NCBI GenBank assembly: GCA_029448655.1
Contig: JACCLO010000008.1
Coordinates: 372,001 to 436,000 of the forward strand
Reading direction: 5' to 3'
Origin: Wolfiporia cocos
Lineage: Eukaryota; Basidiomycota; Agaricomycetes; Polyporales; Phaeolaceae
Length of the DNA: 64,000 nt
Below are positions 24,277 to 35,314 of the stretch, one piece after another (positions within the stretch are counted from its first letter, which is position 1; every line of letters begins with the position of its first letter). The translations under genes and the position numbers were made by a program. The notes below the pieces were generated by a model. The model saw nothing but the letters and a program-made list of their open reading frames with translations. It had not been told where the DNA came from and did no database searches.

Positions 24277-25759
24277 CTACAGGATGTCTGTGCGGGGATC
24301 ATCAGCTCCGCACGGCAATCACGACGAGCGGAAGGCACTCACTGACGTTGCCGAGGTCGGCGCACGCCTCCTTGACACGGGCAGAGAGCGTCTTCTCGCC
24401 CTCGCGGACCCAGACACGGGGGTCGTAGTACTTCTTGTTCGGCTTGTCCGGGCCCTCGGGGTTGCCGACCTGCGTCTGGAGGTAGCCGGCCTTGGACTGG
24501 ACAAAGTCGCGGATACCCGCAAGGTACGCAAACTGCGTGTCTGGAGGGCGCTCAGCGGGCGCTACACCTGAAGCAGAGGCAGGACGCACCAGTGTCGACG
24601 TTCATCTTGACGACGCCGTTCTGGACGGCGGTGCGGATCTCGTCCTTGGTCGAGCCGGAGCCACCGTGGAAGACGAGGAAGAGGGGCTTCTTCTTGCCCG
24701 TGCGCTCCTCGGCGTAGAGCTGGTGCTTCTGGAGGAGCTCGGGGTGGAGGCGGACGTTGCCGGGCTTGTACACGCCGTGGACGTTGCCAAACGCGGCGGC
24801 AATGCTAAAGTTGGGGCCGACCTTGCTGAGGGCGGAGTAGACGTCAAAGATGTCCTCGGGCTGGGTGTAGAGCTTGGAGCTGTCGACGCCGGAGTTGTCG
24901 ACGCCGTCCTCCTCACCGCCGGTGATGCCGATCTCCATCTCGAGCCAGAGGCCGAGGGGCGCCATGCGGGCAAAGTAGGAGGCGCAGGTGGCGATGTTCT
25001 GCTCCTTGGGCTCCTCGGAGAGATCGAGCATGTGGGAGGAGAAGAGGGCCTCGCCGTGCTGCTTGAAGTAGGCCTCGTCGGCGGCGAGCATGCCGTCGAA
25101 CCAGGGGAGGAGCTTGTGCGCGCAGTGGTCCGAGTGCATCACGACGGGGCTGCGGGGCGTGAGGGCGCGAAGGAGGGGAAGTGAGCGGGGACGTACACGC
25201 CGTAGTGCTTGGCGACGAGGCGGACATGGTGTGCGGCGGCGACGGCACCGGCGATGGAGGCCTGCTGCTTGTCGTTGGCGAGGCCCTTGCCGGCAAAGTA
25301 CGCGGAGCCGCCCTGGGAGACCTGGATGATGATCGGGGACTTGATGTCACTGCGCGACTGGTGAGCCCGGGTGGGCGCGGGGAGCGGAGATGGACTCACC
25401 GGGCGGCCTCGAGTACGGCGTTTGCGGTAGACGAGGAGGTGACGTTCTGGCGCGGGGGAGATGAGCGGCGATTAGGACGGGCGGGGAACGACTCACGATG
25501 GCCTGATCGTTGTCGTACGATCGATAGTGGTCAGAGAAACGCTGTGCAAGGCGGACGCAGACTCACGGGGATGGCAAACTGGGCGTGCGCGGTGAGCGAG
25601 TGCGCGACGAGGACGCGGGTGCCACGTACCTGCTTTTCTCGCGCGTACTCGAAGAGCTTGCGGACGTTGTCGCCGGTGAGGACGCCGGGCTGGGGCGCGT
25701 GAGCTGGAGGGTGCGGGGAGCGCGGGGGCACTTACGGGAACAATGTCGAGGAGACCCAT
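24277..25759 (-). CDS. FBA1: Fructose-bisphosphate aldolase, class II
   Basis: Nine exons: 25759-25736 (24 nt), 25689-25630, 25578-25567 (12 nt), 25502-25497 (6 nt), 25446-25400, 25349-25197, 25149-24590, 24540-24343 and 24287-24277 (11 nt), giving 356 aa, close to the family length. The joined N-terminus reads MGLLDIVPPGVLTGDNVRK and FAIP-AI-NVTSSSTANA, which is unreadable without the micro-exons. Zinc and active-site motifs are present: HSDHCAHKLLPWFDGM, GNVHGVYKPGNV, FHGGSGS, and the C-terminus ACADLGNVNIL. The enzyme cleaves fructose 1,6-bisphosphate to DHAP and glyceraldehyde 3-phosphate in glycolysis and gluconeogenesis, in the cytosol, using Zn2+. GC content is very high. Divergent from the WC-1-like gene. 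Confidence 0.97.
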
Positions 25760-26344
25760 GGCTGGTGGTGGTGGTACGAGTGGAAGAGCGTGGAGGGGGG
25801 ACGCGTGCAATCGATGGGGTGGGTGCACGTGGGATGACGCCATGGGCGGGCCGGGGCGAGAGGCGGGCGAGGGCGGGCGTCGGGCGACACGTGCCAGTTC
25901 GCGGGCGCTGCGAGGCACGTGCCTGGCCGCGCTATAGACAGCCCGGGGGCGGCGGAAGCAATGCCCGCTCGGGGACACCGGCCACGGGGCTCGCCTTGTA
26001 TGGGATGATTGGCCCGGCGGCAGCAGATCAGCGGCGGTGGCGTGGCGTCCCGCGCGCGCCTGTTCTCGCCCGCGACGCTCGCCAGTCCGCGAGCATCGTC
26101 CGCGCTCCCTCCGACGTCCGCGGCGGCCCCGCGCGCGACGGCGGGCGAACTGCACCGCGCGCGCGGGGGGACGAGCGGCGCACGCGGTGGGTGCGCTGCG
26201 GGCAGCGACTCCGAAGGGGGCGGGGCGCCTGAGGGAGACCGCACATGCGAGGCCAGGCGGAATGCTCCCGGGGGCTGCTGTCAGGCCCCATAAGCGTCCA
26301 CTCCGGTCATATATGGACACATCGTCTTCGTCCTCCCCATCGCA
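25760..26344. promoter_or_regulatory. Divergent promoter region of FBA1 and the WC-1-like gene
   Basis: A 585-bp, extremely GC-rich spacer between the two divergent ATGs. Short ORFs on both strands arise from composition and have no conserved motif. No defined light-response or other element was identified. Confidence 0.45.
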
Positions 26345-28897
26345 ATGCCCTTCGAGCGGTACCTCGACGCTGCCTCCCATGCCCTCGACGACCCCGGCCA
26401 CGGCGTCGACGGTGCTGGCCTCGACGCGTCCATGTTCTCCGCCAACGTCCAGTTCCAGGTGCCCAGCCTCATCCTAGGCCAGCCCACCCTCGCCCCCGAC
26501 GGCGGCGCAGAGGTCCTCCCGCCCGCCTTCCTCGCCCACAGCAGCCCCTACCCGCACGCGCCCTGGTGAGTCCCCCCCCATCGCACCATCCACTGACCAC
26601 GGACGCCCTCCAGCCCCGACTCCGCGTTCGCCAGCCACCCCGGCCACACTGCCTACTTCCACCCCGCATATGCCCCGGCCCTCGCCTACCCGTCCTACAC
26701 CCACCACCGCCCGCCGCCCGCGTACACCCCCGGCCTCTATGCCTACTCCGCCACCGGCTTCGACATCCTCGACATCCTCTCGCGCGTCAAGAACCGCCCC
26801 AACCCGGTCGTCCCTCTCGGCCCCGTCGACCTCACCTGCGCGTTCACCATCGCCGACGTCCGCCGCCCCGACGCCCCCATCGTGTACGCGTCCCCCGCAT
26901 TCTGCGCCCTCACCGGCTACGCCGAGCACGAGATCCTCCACCGCAACTGCCGCTTCCTCCAGGCCCCCGACGCCCGCGTCGCCCCCGGCGAGCCCCGCCG
27001 CCACCCCTCAGCCCCCGCCGTCGCATATATGCGCAGCGCCCTCGCCGCCGGCAAGGAGTGCCAGGCCACCGTCATCAACTACCGCAAGGGCGGCGCCGCC
27101 TTTGTCAACCTCGTCACCGTCATCCCCCTCCTCGGCGGCGTCCACGGCTCCCCGGACGAGGCCGACACCGTCGCCTTCCACGTCGGCTTCCAGGTCGACC
27201 TCGGCGCCCAGCCCGCCGCCATCCTCGCCAAGCTGCACGACGGCACGTACGCGACCGACCTCAGCCGTCCCGCATACAGCGCCCCTCCGACCGCCATCGC
27301 ACCGCGGAACTGGCGCGCCGCAGCCACTGCCATGCGCGGCGTGTCCGACACGCTGCACGCCCTCCTCGAGGACCCCAAATTCCGGTGCTCGCTTCCGCCG
27401 GCGCTCGACGCCGTCTACGTGCCCCCGTCCGCGGCCGCAGCGCCCGCGGCCACACCGAGCCCGCCCGCCGAGGGCGACGGGAACCACTCGCTGCACCTCG
27501 CCCTCCTCGCCGCCGCGCCCGACTTTGTGCACGTGCTCTCCCTCAAGGGCGCGTTCCTGTACGTCGCGCCCGCCGTGACCCACGTGCTCGGCTACGCCCC
27601 CGCCGACCTCGTTGGCCGCTCCCTCGCCGACCTCTGCCACCCCGCCGACGTCGTCCCCCTCATGCGCGAGCTTAAGGAGAGCAGCGTCACCCCGGGCCCC
27701 GGCTCGATGCACGCCCACCTCTATGCCGAGCAGGGCGGTGGCGGCGGCGGCGGCGGCGGCACGGGCCCGAGGAAGGTCGACCTGCTCTTCCGGATGCCGA
27801 CCAAGGCCGGCAAGCTCGTCTGGCTCGAGTGCAGGGGCCGCCTGCACGTCGAGCCGGGCAAGGGCCGCAAGGCGATCATCCTCAGCGGCCGCGTCCGCGC
27901 CATGCCGCGCCTCGCGTGGGGCGCCGTCGCCCGCGCCGGCGGGCTCTCTCCGCCCGTGCCCGTCCCGCGCGACGCGAGCGGCGCAGAGAGCGACGGCGAG
28001 GAGTGCGAGACGGAGTGCTGGGCGCTGCTCAGCGCGCGCGGCACGCTGCTCTTCGCGGCCGCGGCCGTGCGCGACGTCGCCGGCTGGGGCGCGGGCGAGG
28101 TCATCGGGCGTCCGGTCCGCGAGCTGCTCGGCCCCGCGGACGCCGTCGAGGGCGAGCTCGCGCGCGTCTGCGCCCCAGAGGGCTCCGCCGCGGGCGAGGC
28201 GAGGAGCGTGCAGTGCCACCTCCGGACGAAGGACGGCGCGCGCGTGCCCGTCCGCGTCGTCCTCTACCGCGCACAGGACGACGTGGCGGCGGACGCGGAC
28301 GCAAGCCCGGTCGTGTGCCAGATCCGCATGTCGGACGTCGACACCGGCAGCGCGGCGAGGCTCGTGCACGCGCCGTCCGAGAGCGTGTTCGCGGAGCTTG
28401 CGGCCGCGCGCGCGAGCAGCTGGCAGTACGAGCTGCAGCAGCTCAAGTACGCGAACCAGCGTCTTGCCGAAGACGTCGCCGCACTCGAGCAGCGTCTCCA
28501 GCAGTCGCGAGTGCAGATCCCAGACCACCTGCAGCTCCCGCCCCTCGAGCACGCACGCCACCACCAGTTGCATCTCCCACCGCTCCCGGTCCACTCACAG
28601 CACCCGCCGCAGATGCAGCTGCAGCTCCCGCCGCTCGCAACGCCAGCAATGCCGCAGTATGCGCAGCAATATCCGCCTCCGCGACTGGCGCTCCAGCTCC
28701 CACCTCCCCCGTACCCAAACGCTGCCGTGCTTCCGGAGCTGTCGTACTCTGCACCACCGCGTGAGCAAGACTGGCGTCACGACGCGTCGCAGGCCCTGCT
28801 CGACCTGTGGCAGGACCCGGTGCAGAGCCACGATCCCGCAGGCGTTCCCCGGTATGGGCTCAAGCGGTCGTGGGACGACGCGGAGGGCGGAACCTGA
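26345..28897 (+). CDS. WC1: White-collar-1-like blue-light receptor (LOV-PAS-PAS)
   Basis: Two exons, 26345-26565 and 26614-28897, encode 834 aa. A Pro/Tyr-rich N-terminus precedes a LOV domain (about residues 130-240) with the core ILHRNCRFLQAP; the flavin-adduct Cys is residue 186. A conserved LOV tail follows (ATVINYRKGGAAFVNLVTVI). PAS-B begins near residue 367 (DFVHVLSLKGAFLYVAP), PAS-C near 543, and a short coiled coil near 686. No GATA-type zinc finger follows. This is the known basidiomycete WC-1 state, where the zinc finger is on partner WC-2. It should bind FAD and, with WC-2, drive blue-light-induced transcription in the nucleus. The Gly normally preceding the RNCRFLQ core is His here. 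Codon use is strongly GC-ending. Confidence 0.93.
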
Positions 28898-29200
28898 CCG
28901 GGCATGGTTCTTGGAGAGAGTTGTACACGTATCACACTGCATGGACGTTCGCGCATGCTCCGCATATTGTTGGTCTCGCACACATTATCGTATTCGTGTT
29001 CTCCGCCTGTGGGCGCCGCTGTACTTACCGCATGTCCCCGCACAATATTAGATGCATGGTCAAAATCCGTGGTCGTCTTCGCGTTCGCTTCGTAAAACAG
29101 AGTAATGTACATGGCGTGCGTAAATACAGCGTTGGGTGAGATTAGTGCAGTGCGCGTGGTATGCTACCTGTGTTGATGTCCGAACGTGCAACAGCCCTGG
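28898..29200. other. Convergent intergenic spacer
   Basis: 3' flanks of the WC-1-like gene and the PDK-family gene. Nothing else was seen. Confidence 0.5.
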
Positions 29201-30972
29201 TCATGGCAGCGGCTCGCGGTTGCTCGATAGCCGGTTGAGATGGATGTACACGTCTGTGCCGAACCCGTCCATCGATATCAGGCGCAGGTCGCCGCCAAAG
29301 TAGCGTGCATACTGCCGAACGTCATCAGCCGCGAACCTCGCACGCGGGCGCAGAACATACCAATCGCGACAGCGGGAGACCGTACCCGAAGCCGGCCATA
29401 GGCGCCTTAAAGTCGCTCGCCTGAAAGTCCTGGTCGATGTTCTGCCCCTCCATCGTGGTGTACATGTACGTCCAGATCAGCGGGATCGCGCTCCGCGGAA
29501 TGCCCCCGCCTTCGTCCGAGATCTTGATCGTGATGTCCTCCTTGCCCTCGACGACGATCACCTTGATCGGTGGGAAATGGTCTTCCGCCTCGGGCCCGTA
29601 CCGCTCGACGACCGCGCGCAGCGAGTTCTTGAGCAGCTCAAAGCAGATGTGCGACAGATGCCCTGGCACGTACGCAAAGTGCAGGTCCTTCGGGCAGATC
29701 AGCTGTACGGGCGGGCCCTTGAACATCGCGTAGTGCTCCTCGCATACGAACCTATGAGGGAGTGAGTCGTCTTGTGGTGCGAAGAAGGAATGGCGCACCG
29801 TGCGTTCTCGATGGCTTCCTGGACAATATCGTGCACGTTCTATTCTCGCGGTGAGCGCCAAGCACGTCCGACGCCACCGCCACTTACTGCCCGCGTGCAG
29901 ATGATCCCCACGTAGTCCGGGTGTGGCTGCAGTGTGTTGAGCGCGATGTCTGTGCCACCGTCAGCATGGTCCTACTGCGAAGGAGAGAGCATACGTTGGC
30001 CAATGAGGAATCGGATTCCTATGCGCGACAGGTAGAAGCGATCGAGCCAGTGCTGCACGTCGAGGTTGATATTTCGCGCATTCTGCCGCCGCTTCCACTC
30101 GAGCACACCCTGCGCGACCGTGGTCACAGTGGGGTCGTGCCGCTTCTTAATCAACTCGAGCGCCTTCGTAAAGCGGCGGTTAAAGTCCTGGACCTCGGGC
30201 GGCCAGTTGACTGCAGTGGTATTCGCGTAGTACCTGCGGCAAGGTGAGGGCCGCTACGGGCTCAATGCCGCGCCACCGAATACGCACCTGCGTTCCATGG
30301 GTATACGTATCTTGTGGTGGTGTCCGTTCCCGTTCCCGTTCCCGCTCCCATTCCCGCTGCTGTGCCCGGTCGATGGGGCCGGGCCCAGGCCGTAGCCCGA
30401 GCTCACCGGTGCGCCGTAGTCGTCCACATAGTAGGACAGGGAGGGGTTTGTTGTCGACTCCGGAAGCGAGACGTCCGAGGAGGTCATCATGAGGGCCTCG
30501 CGCACGGTCGGCGGCAGTTTTGGCGACGGGAAGGATATGAGCTCCTGCGGTGGCGCGAGGCGGTGTCGGGTGCGTGCACAGAGGCGCGGGCGAAGCGGGG
30601 ACGCACCTCGAATGATTGGGCATACCAGTCCTTTACCTTCGTGATGGACGGCGTATCACTCAGATTGTGCGGCAGCTGATCGAGCTCCTTTACTCGGTGC
30701 GCCAGGCGTATTGGCAGCTCCTCTGTGCTCGGGTACGTGCGTTAAGTGGACAGATGCCAGCGCGGGTGCGCTGCAACGTACCGAGCAAGAACTGGCTCGC
30801 TCTGAGCAAGGTCCCCTGACTCGGATTCTGCCCAAAGAGCACCATCTGCTGCAGAGACACTGCAGTGGGTCAGCACGGACCGGCAGGCTCGCTCGCAGCA
30901 CTGACCGCCGGTCTGGGGGAAGGAGGCATAGTGGTGGATGCGCTCCCAAAGGGCGGGGGTGATGCGGAACAT
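29201..30972 (-). CDS. Mitochondrial pyruvate dehydrogenase kinase family protein (PDK/BCKDK)
   Basis: Nine exons: 30972-30906, 30859-30782, 30722-30607, 30544-30288, 30233-29995, 29949-29888, 29839-29799, 29751-29361 and 29311-29201, giving 453 aa. It starts [16 protein letters not shown] and continues with [14 protein letters not shown] and the helical domain ([36 protein letters not shown]). The GHKL ATPase domain has an N box ([15 protein letters not shown]), G1 ([10 protein letters not shown]), G2 ([19 protein letters not shown]) and the C-terminal [13 protein letters not shown]. The enzyme phosphorylates E1-alpha of a mitochondrial 2-oxoacid dehydrogenase; pyruvate dehydrogenase is most likely. 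A Gly/Asn/Ser-rich low-complexity insert encoded around 30290-30480 interrupts the N-terminal domain and is unusual for the family. Whether the true target is PDH or BCKDH cannot be settled from sequence alone. Confidence 0.93.
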
Positions 30973-31333
30973 GGCTGCGACCTGGTAGACGCGTGCGGGG
31001 GGCTTTAGCGGAAGACAAAGGGCGGCAGTGGCATGCGTCCAGAGGCCTGGGGGCGTCGAGGTGGTGGACGAGAGCGCAGGTCACACGCAAGCTCAGTCGG
31101 TCGAGAGCTTTCGGTCGAGAGCTTTGTACGACGAGGGCATCATCTCCGACACGCGCGACCCCGCAGGCGCCTTCCGGCTACCTGCAATCCGGTTATATCG
31201 TGATCTTTCTTCCTACGGGGCCCCAGCTTAAGATTCTCCAGCTCTAAACATTCCCCAGCTTTAAACATTTATACAGCCTCTACGTATACAGTACACGGCC
31301 CTGTCCACATATCTCCGCTCTACGCCCGGATGC

Positions 31334-33164
31334 TCACGCGCGCCTCCACTCGACATGGTGTTTCCCTGTGCCACAGTCAGCAGTAAACACGCGAGACAGC
31401 GCTGCAACGGACCCTTCTTGACCTCGCCGGCACCCTCCGACTTTTTATCATACGAGTGCGCACCGAAATAATCAAGCTCCGCCTCCATAAACTGGCTTGG
31501 CAGGTGTTTCCCCGCGCAGTACTTGTAGTACTCCAGGCTGGCGCTCAGCGTTGGACTACCATCGATCAAGATCCGTCCGGCAGCACGGAGCACGGAGCCA
31601 CTCACATGTGGGCGTTCCACTCCAGCGTCCTCTGAACCACCCTCCTCAGTGCCGGGATCGTGCGCGCGACCTCCTCCCCAACACGCTTCAGGGTGAGCAC
31701 GTTCGTCACCTTGCCCTCCTTCTCCAGCAGTGGCTGAAGCAGATCGGCGATGTACTCCGACCGGATAATGCAGCCCTCGCGCCAGATCCTGATGCAGCTC
31801 GCCAGATCTACTCCCCAGCCTTCGTCCTCGCTTGCCCGCGCGATCACGTTTAGGCCCTGCGCGAACGACGCCAGCGTCGCACAGTACACAGCGAGGCGGA
31901 GGTCCTCAAGAAACTCGACGCGCGCGGCACCCTCAACATGCTGCTTGCGCGCGGCACCAATAGACTCGCCAAGATTGTCGACCACCACCAGACGCTGCGC
32001 ACGATCGGCCGATGCAATGCGGAAGAAATGTGCACTCGCGATAGTCGGTGCAGATACATGACGCCGTGCAGCTTCCATAACGGACCAGATGCCGGTACCT
32101 GTTTCCGGAGGCCAGGTGAGCGGCGGCGGCGCAGAAAATGCTATGCACAATACCCTCCGAGTCGTCTGCATCCTGTACCACCTTGTCCTGCACCTCGTTT
32201 ACGACATGACTGGGCGGACCATCAGGATGGTGTCTCCCGCAGATTTCCGCACCAATGTTAATGAGAAAGTTCCGCCTCTATGGATGACATGAGCTTGCAA
32301 TGAAGCGGCAACGCGGACACCCACCAGCTCGCCCTCCTCCCCCCACTTTCCGAATATTCCAGATATCTCGTCGAGATCAATATGCAGGCACTTGTACATG
32401 ATCTCCCACGCCTCGTTCACGATGCCCAGGATACCCTGCTCGATGCCGTTGTGTACCATCTTCACATAGTGCCCGCATCCCGCAGGACCAAGGTTTGCGA
32501 CACACGGCTGGCCCGTCTTCGGGTCTTTCGCCGCGATGCGCTCGAGTAGTGGCAGCACCTTCTGGAGCGCGTCGCGGTCGCCGCTGGGCGAGATGCTCGG
32601 CCCGCGCCGCGCAGACTGGTACCCGCCCGACACACCCATGGAAATGTACGAGATGCCACGCGGTTGGAGCGCTTTCTGCCGGCGCTGCGCGTTCTCGTAC
32701 CACTCGTTTCCGCCGTCGAGTATGACGTCTCCCGTGCAGAGGTATTTGTCGATATCCTCAAGCACCTTGTCCGCGGCGCTGCCGTGCGGGATGCTTAATA
32801 CAAATAGCTTTGGCACGCTCGCGCCCCCGAGACTGTCGAGGAAGGGCGGGTACTCTTTGTACGAGGCGATGCGGGAATGAAGTTCAGGTTCGAGTCCGTC
32901 GCGGAAGACAGGAGCGAGGTTGTCGATGTTCTGCGCCTTTACATCAAAGACAGACACGTGCAGGCCGTTCTCCGCAAAGAGCATGGCCATGTTTGAGCCC
33001 ATGGACCCTGCGCCAATAACGCCAATCTGCAGCGAGGATTAGCAAGGACACGAAGACATTAAATGTACGCGCCTTTTCAAACGCTTGCTGTGGCATGTCG
33101 GGGGTGGTTGAAGGACATGGTCGGGGAATGGGCTGGTTATATGCGCCGGAGGGCTCACTGTCAT
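31334..33164 (-). CDS. 6-phosphogluconate dehydrogenase (divergent fungal form)
   Basis: Exons: 33164-33069 (uncertain), 33026-32325, 32277-32154, 32098-31606, 31555-31413 and 31365-31334, giving about 529 aa. The Rossmann motif IGVIGAGSMGSN is followed by FVLSIPHGSAADKV, the substrate loops MGVSGGYQSARRGPS and GHYVKMVHNGIEQG (catalytic Lys and His-Asn), and a C-terminal all-helical domain ending GKHHVEWRRA. It oxidatively decarboxylates 6-phosphogluconate to ribulose 5-phosphate with NADP in the pentose phosphate pathway. The motif details differ from classical Gnd1. The first exon is the weak point. The model with ATG 33164 is in phase but gives an unusual basic leader. An ATG at 33096 (MPQQAFEK) looks more natural but would need a non-canonical donor or a lost base. 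Confidence 0.92.
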
Positions 33165-33336
33165 ACCAGACGCGTCGACGTCATCGTAGCATCACGTGCT
33201 CGCATTGCCGCGGCGCACTGGAGTAACTACAGCATATCGTACACATTACGCCGCCGTCCATTCGTCGTGGCGGCGCCGGCCGGGGTATACACATCCAATA
33301 AATAGTCCGCCATCACCACCGTGCTTTGCGTGCTGG

Positions 33337-34860
<1,524 letters not shown>

Positions 34861-35314
34861 GTCCGCTGTGTCGCACGCTCGTGTTTGGGCACTGGCTACA
34901 CTGAGACCCTGCCAAGGGTTCGTGGGCACCGATATACCAATACTCTTGGTCGGATGACGGTGGCTATACGAGAAGAGCGGTGCTCTCCTGCGGTGCCGGT
35001 AAGCGCAAGTGCTGCTGTAGGGCAAGTGCTGTATTCGCTGGACGTCGCTTAATGCGCGTGATTTGATTCACGAAGCGCCCACTCGGGTAATGCAAGCCCC
35101 TATTCGGACGGTTCTTCAGGATTTCTAGCGGAATGCAACGTCCAGATGCGGTGTTATCGGAATCAAAAAAATTGACCACGTGGTGTCCTGCAGAGTCCCA
35201 GTTTAGACGACCGTCCCCGCCTGCTCCTTCGTCTGCCTGTTAATCCCCCCTCCGTCCCGGCTCCTAGTCCGTCCTCGCAGCGTCTCATCGTCAGCTTGGA
35301 TCCAAATTCTCGAC
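34861..35314. promoter_or_regulatory. Divergent promoter region of the MAP kinase and CCCH genes
   Basis: A 454-bp spacer between divergent ATGs. No specific element was recognised. Confidence 0.45.

Noticed and set aside
24602..24973. ORFs overlapping FBA1 in other frames (also 24492-25184 plus strand)
   Set aside because: Shadows of the GC-rich aldolase exons.
27008..28594. 528-codon minus-strand ORF
   Set aside because: Antisense shadow of the GC-rich WC-1-like exon. Ala/Arg/Gly/Glu-rich with no domain.
27612..29051. 479-codon plus-strand ORF and other plus-frame ORFs over the WC-1-like gene
   Set aside because: Out-of-frame Ser/Arg/Pro-rich shadows caused by high GC. The PAS/LOV frame is unambiguous.
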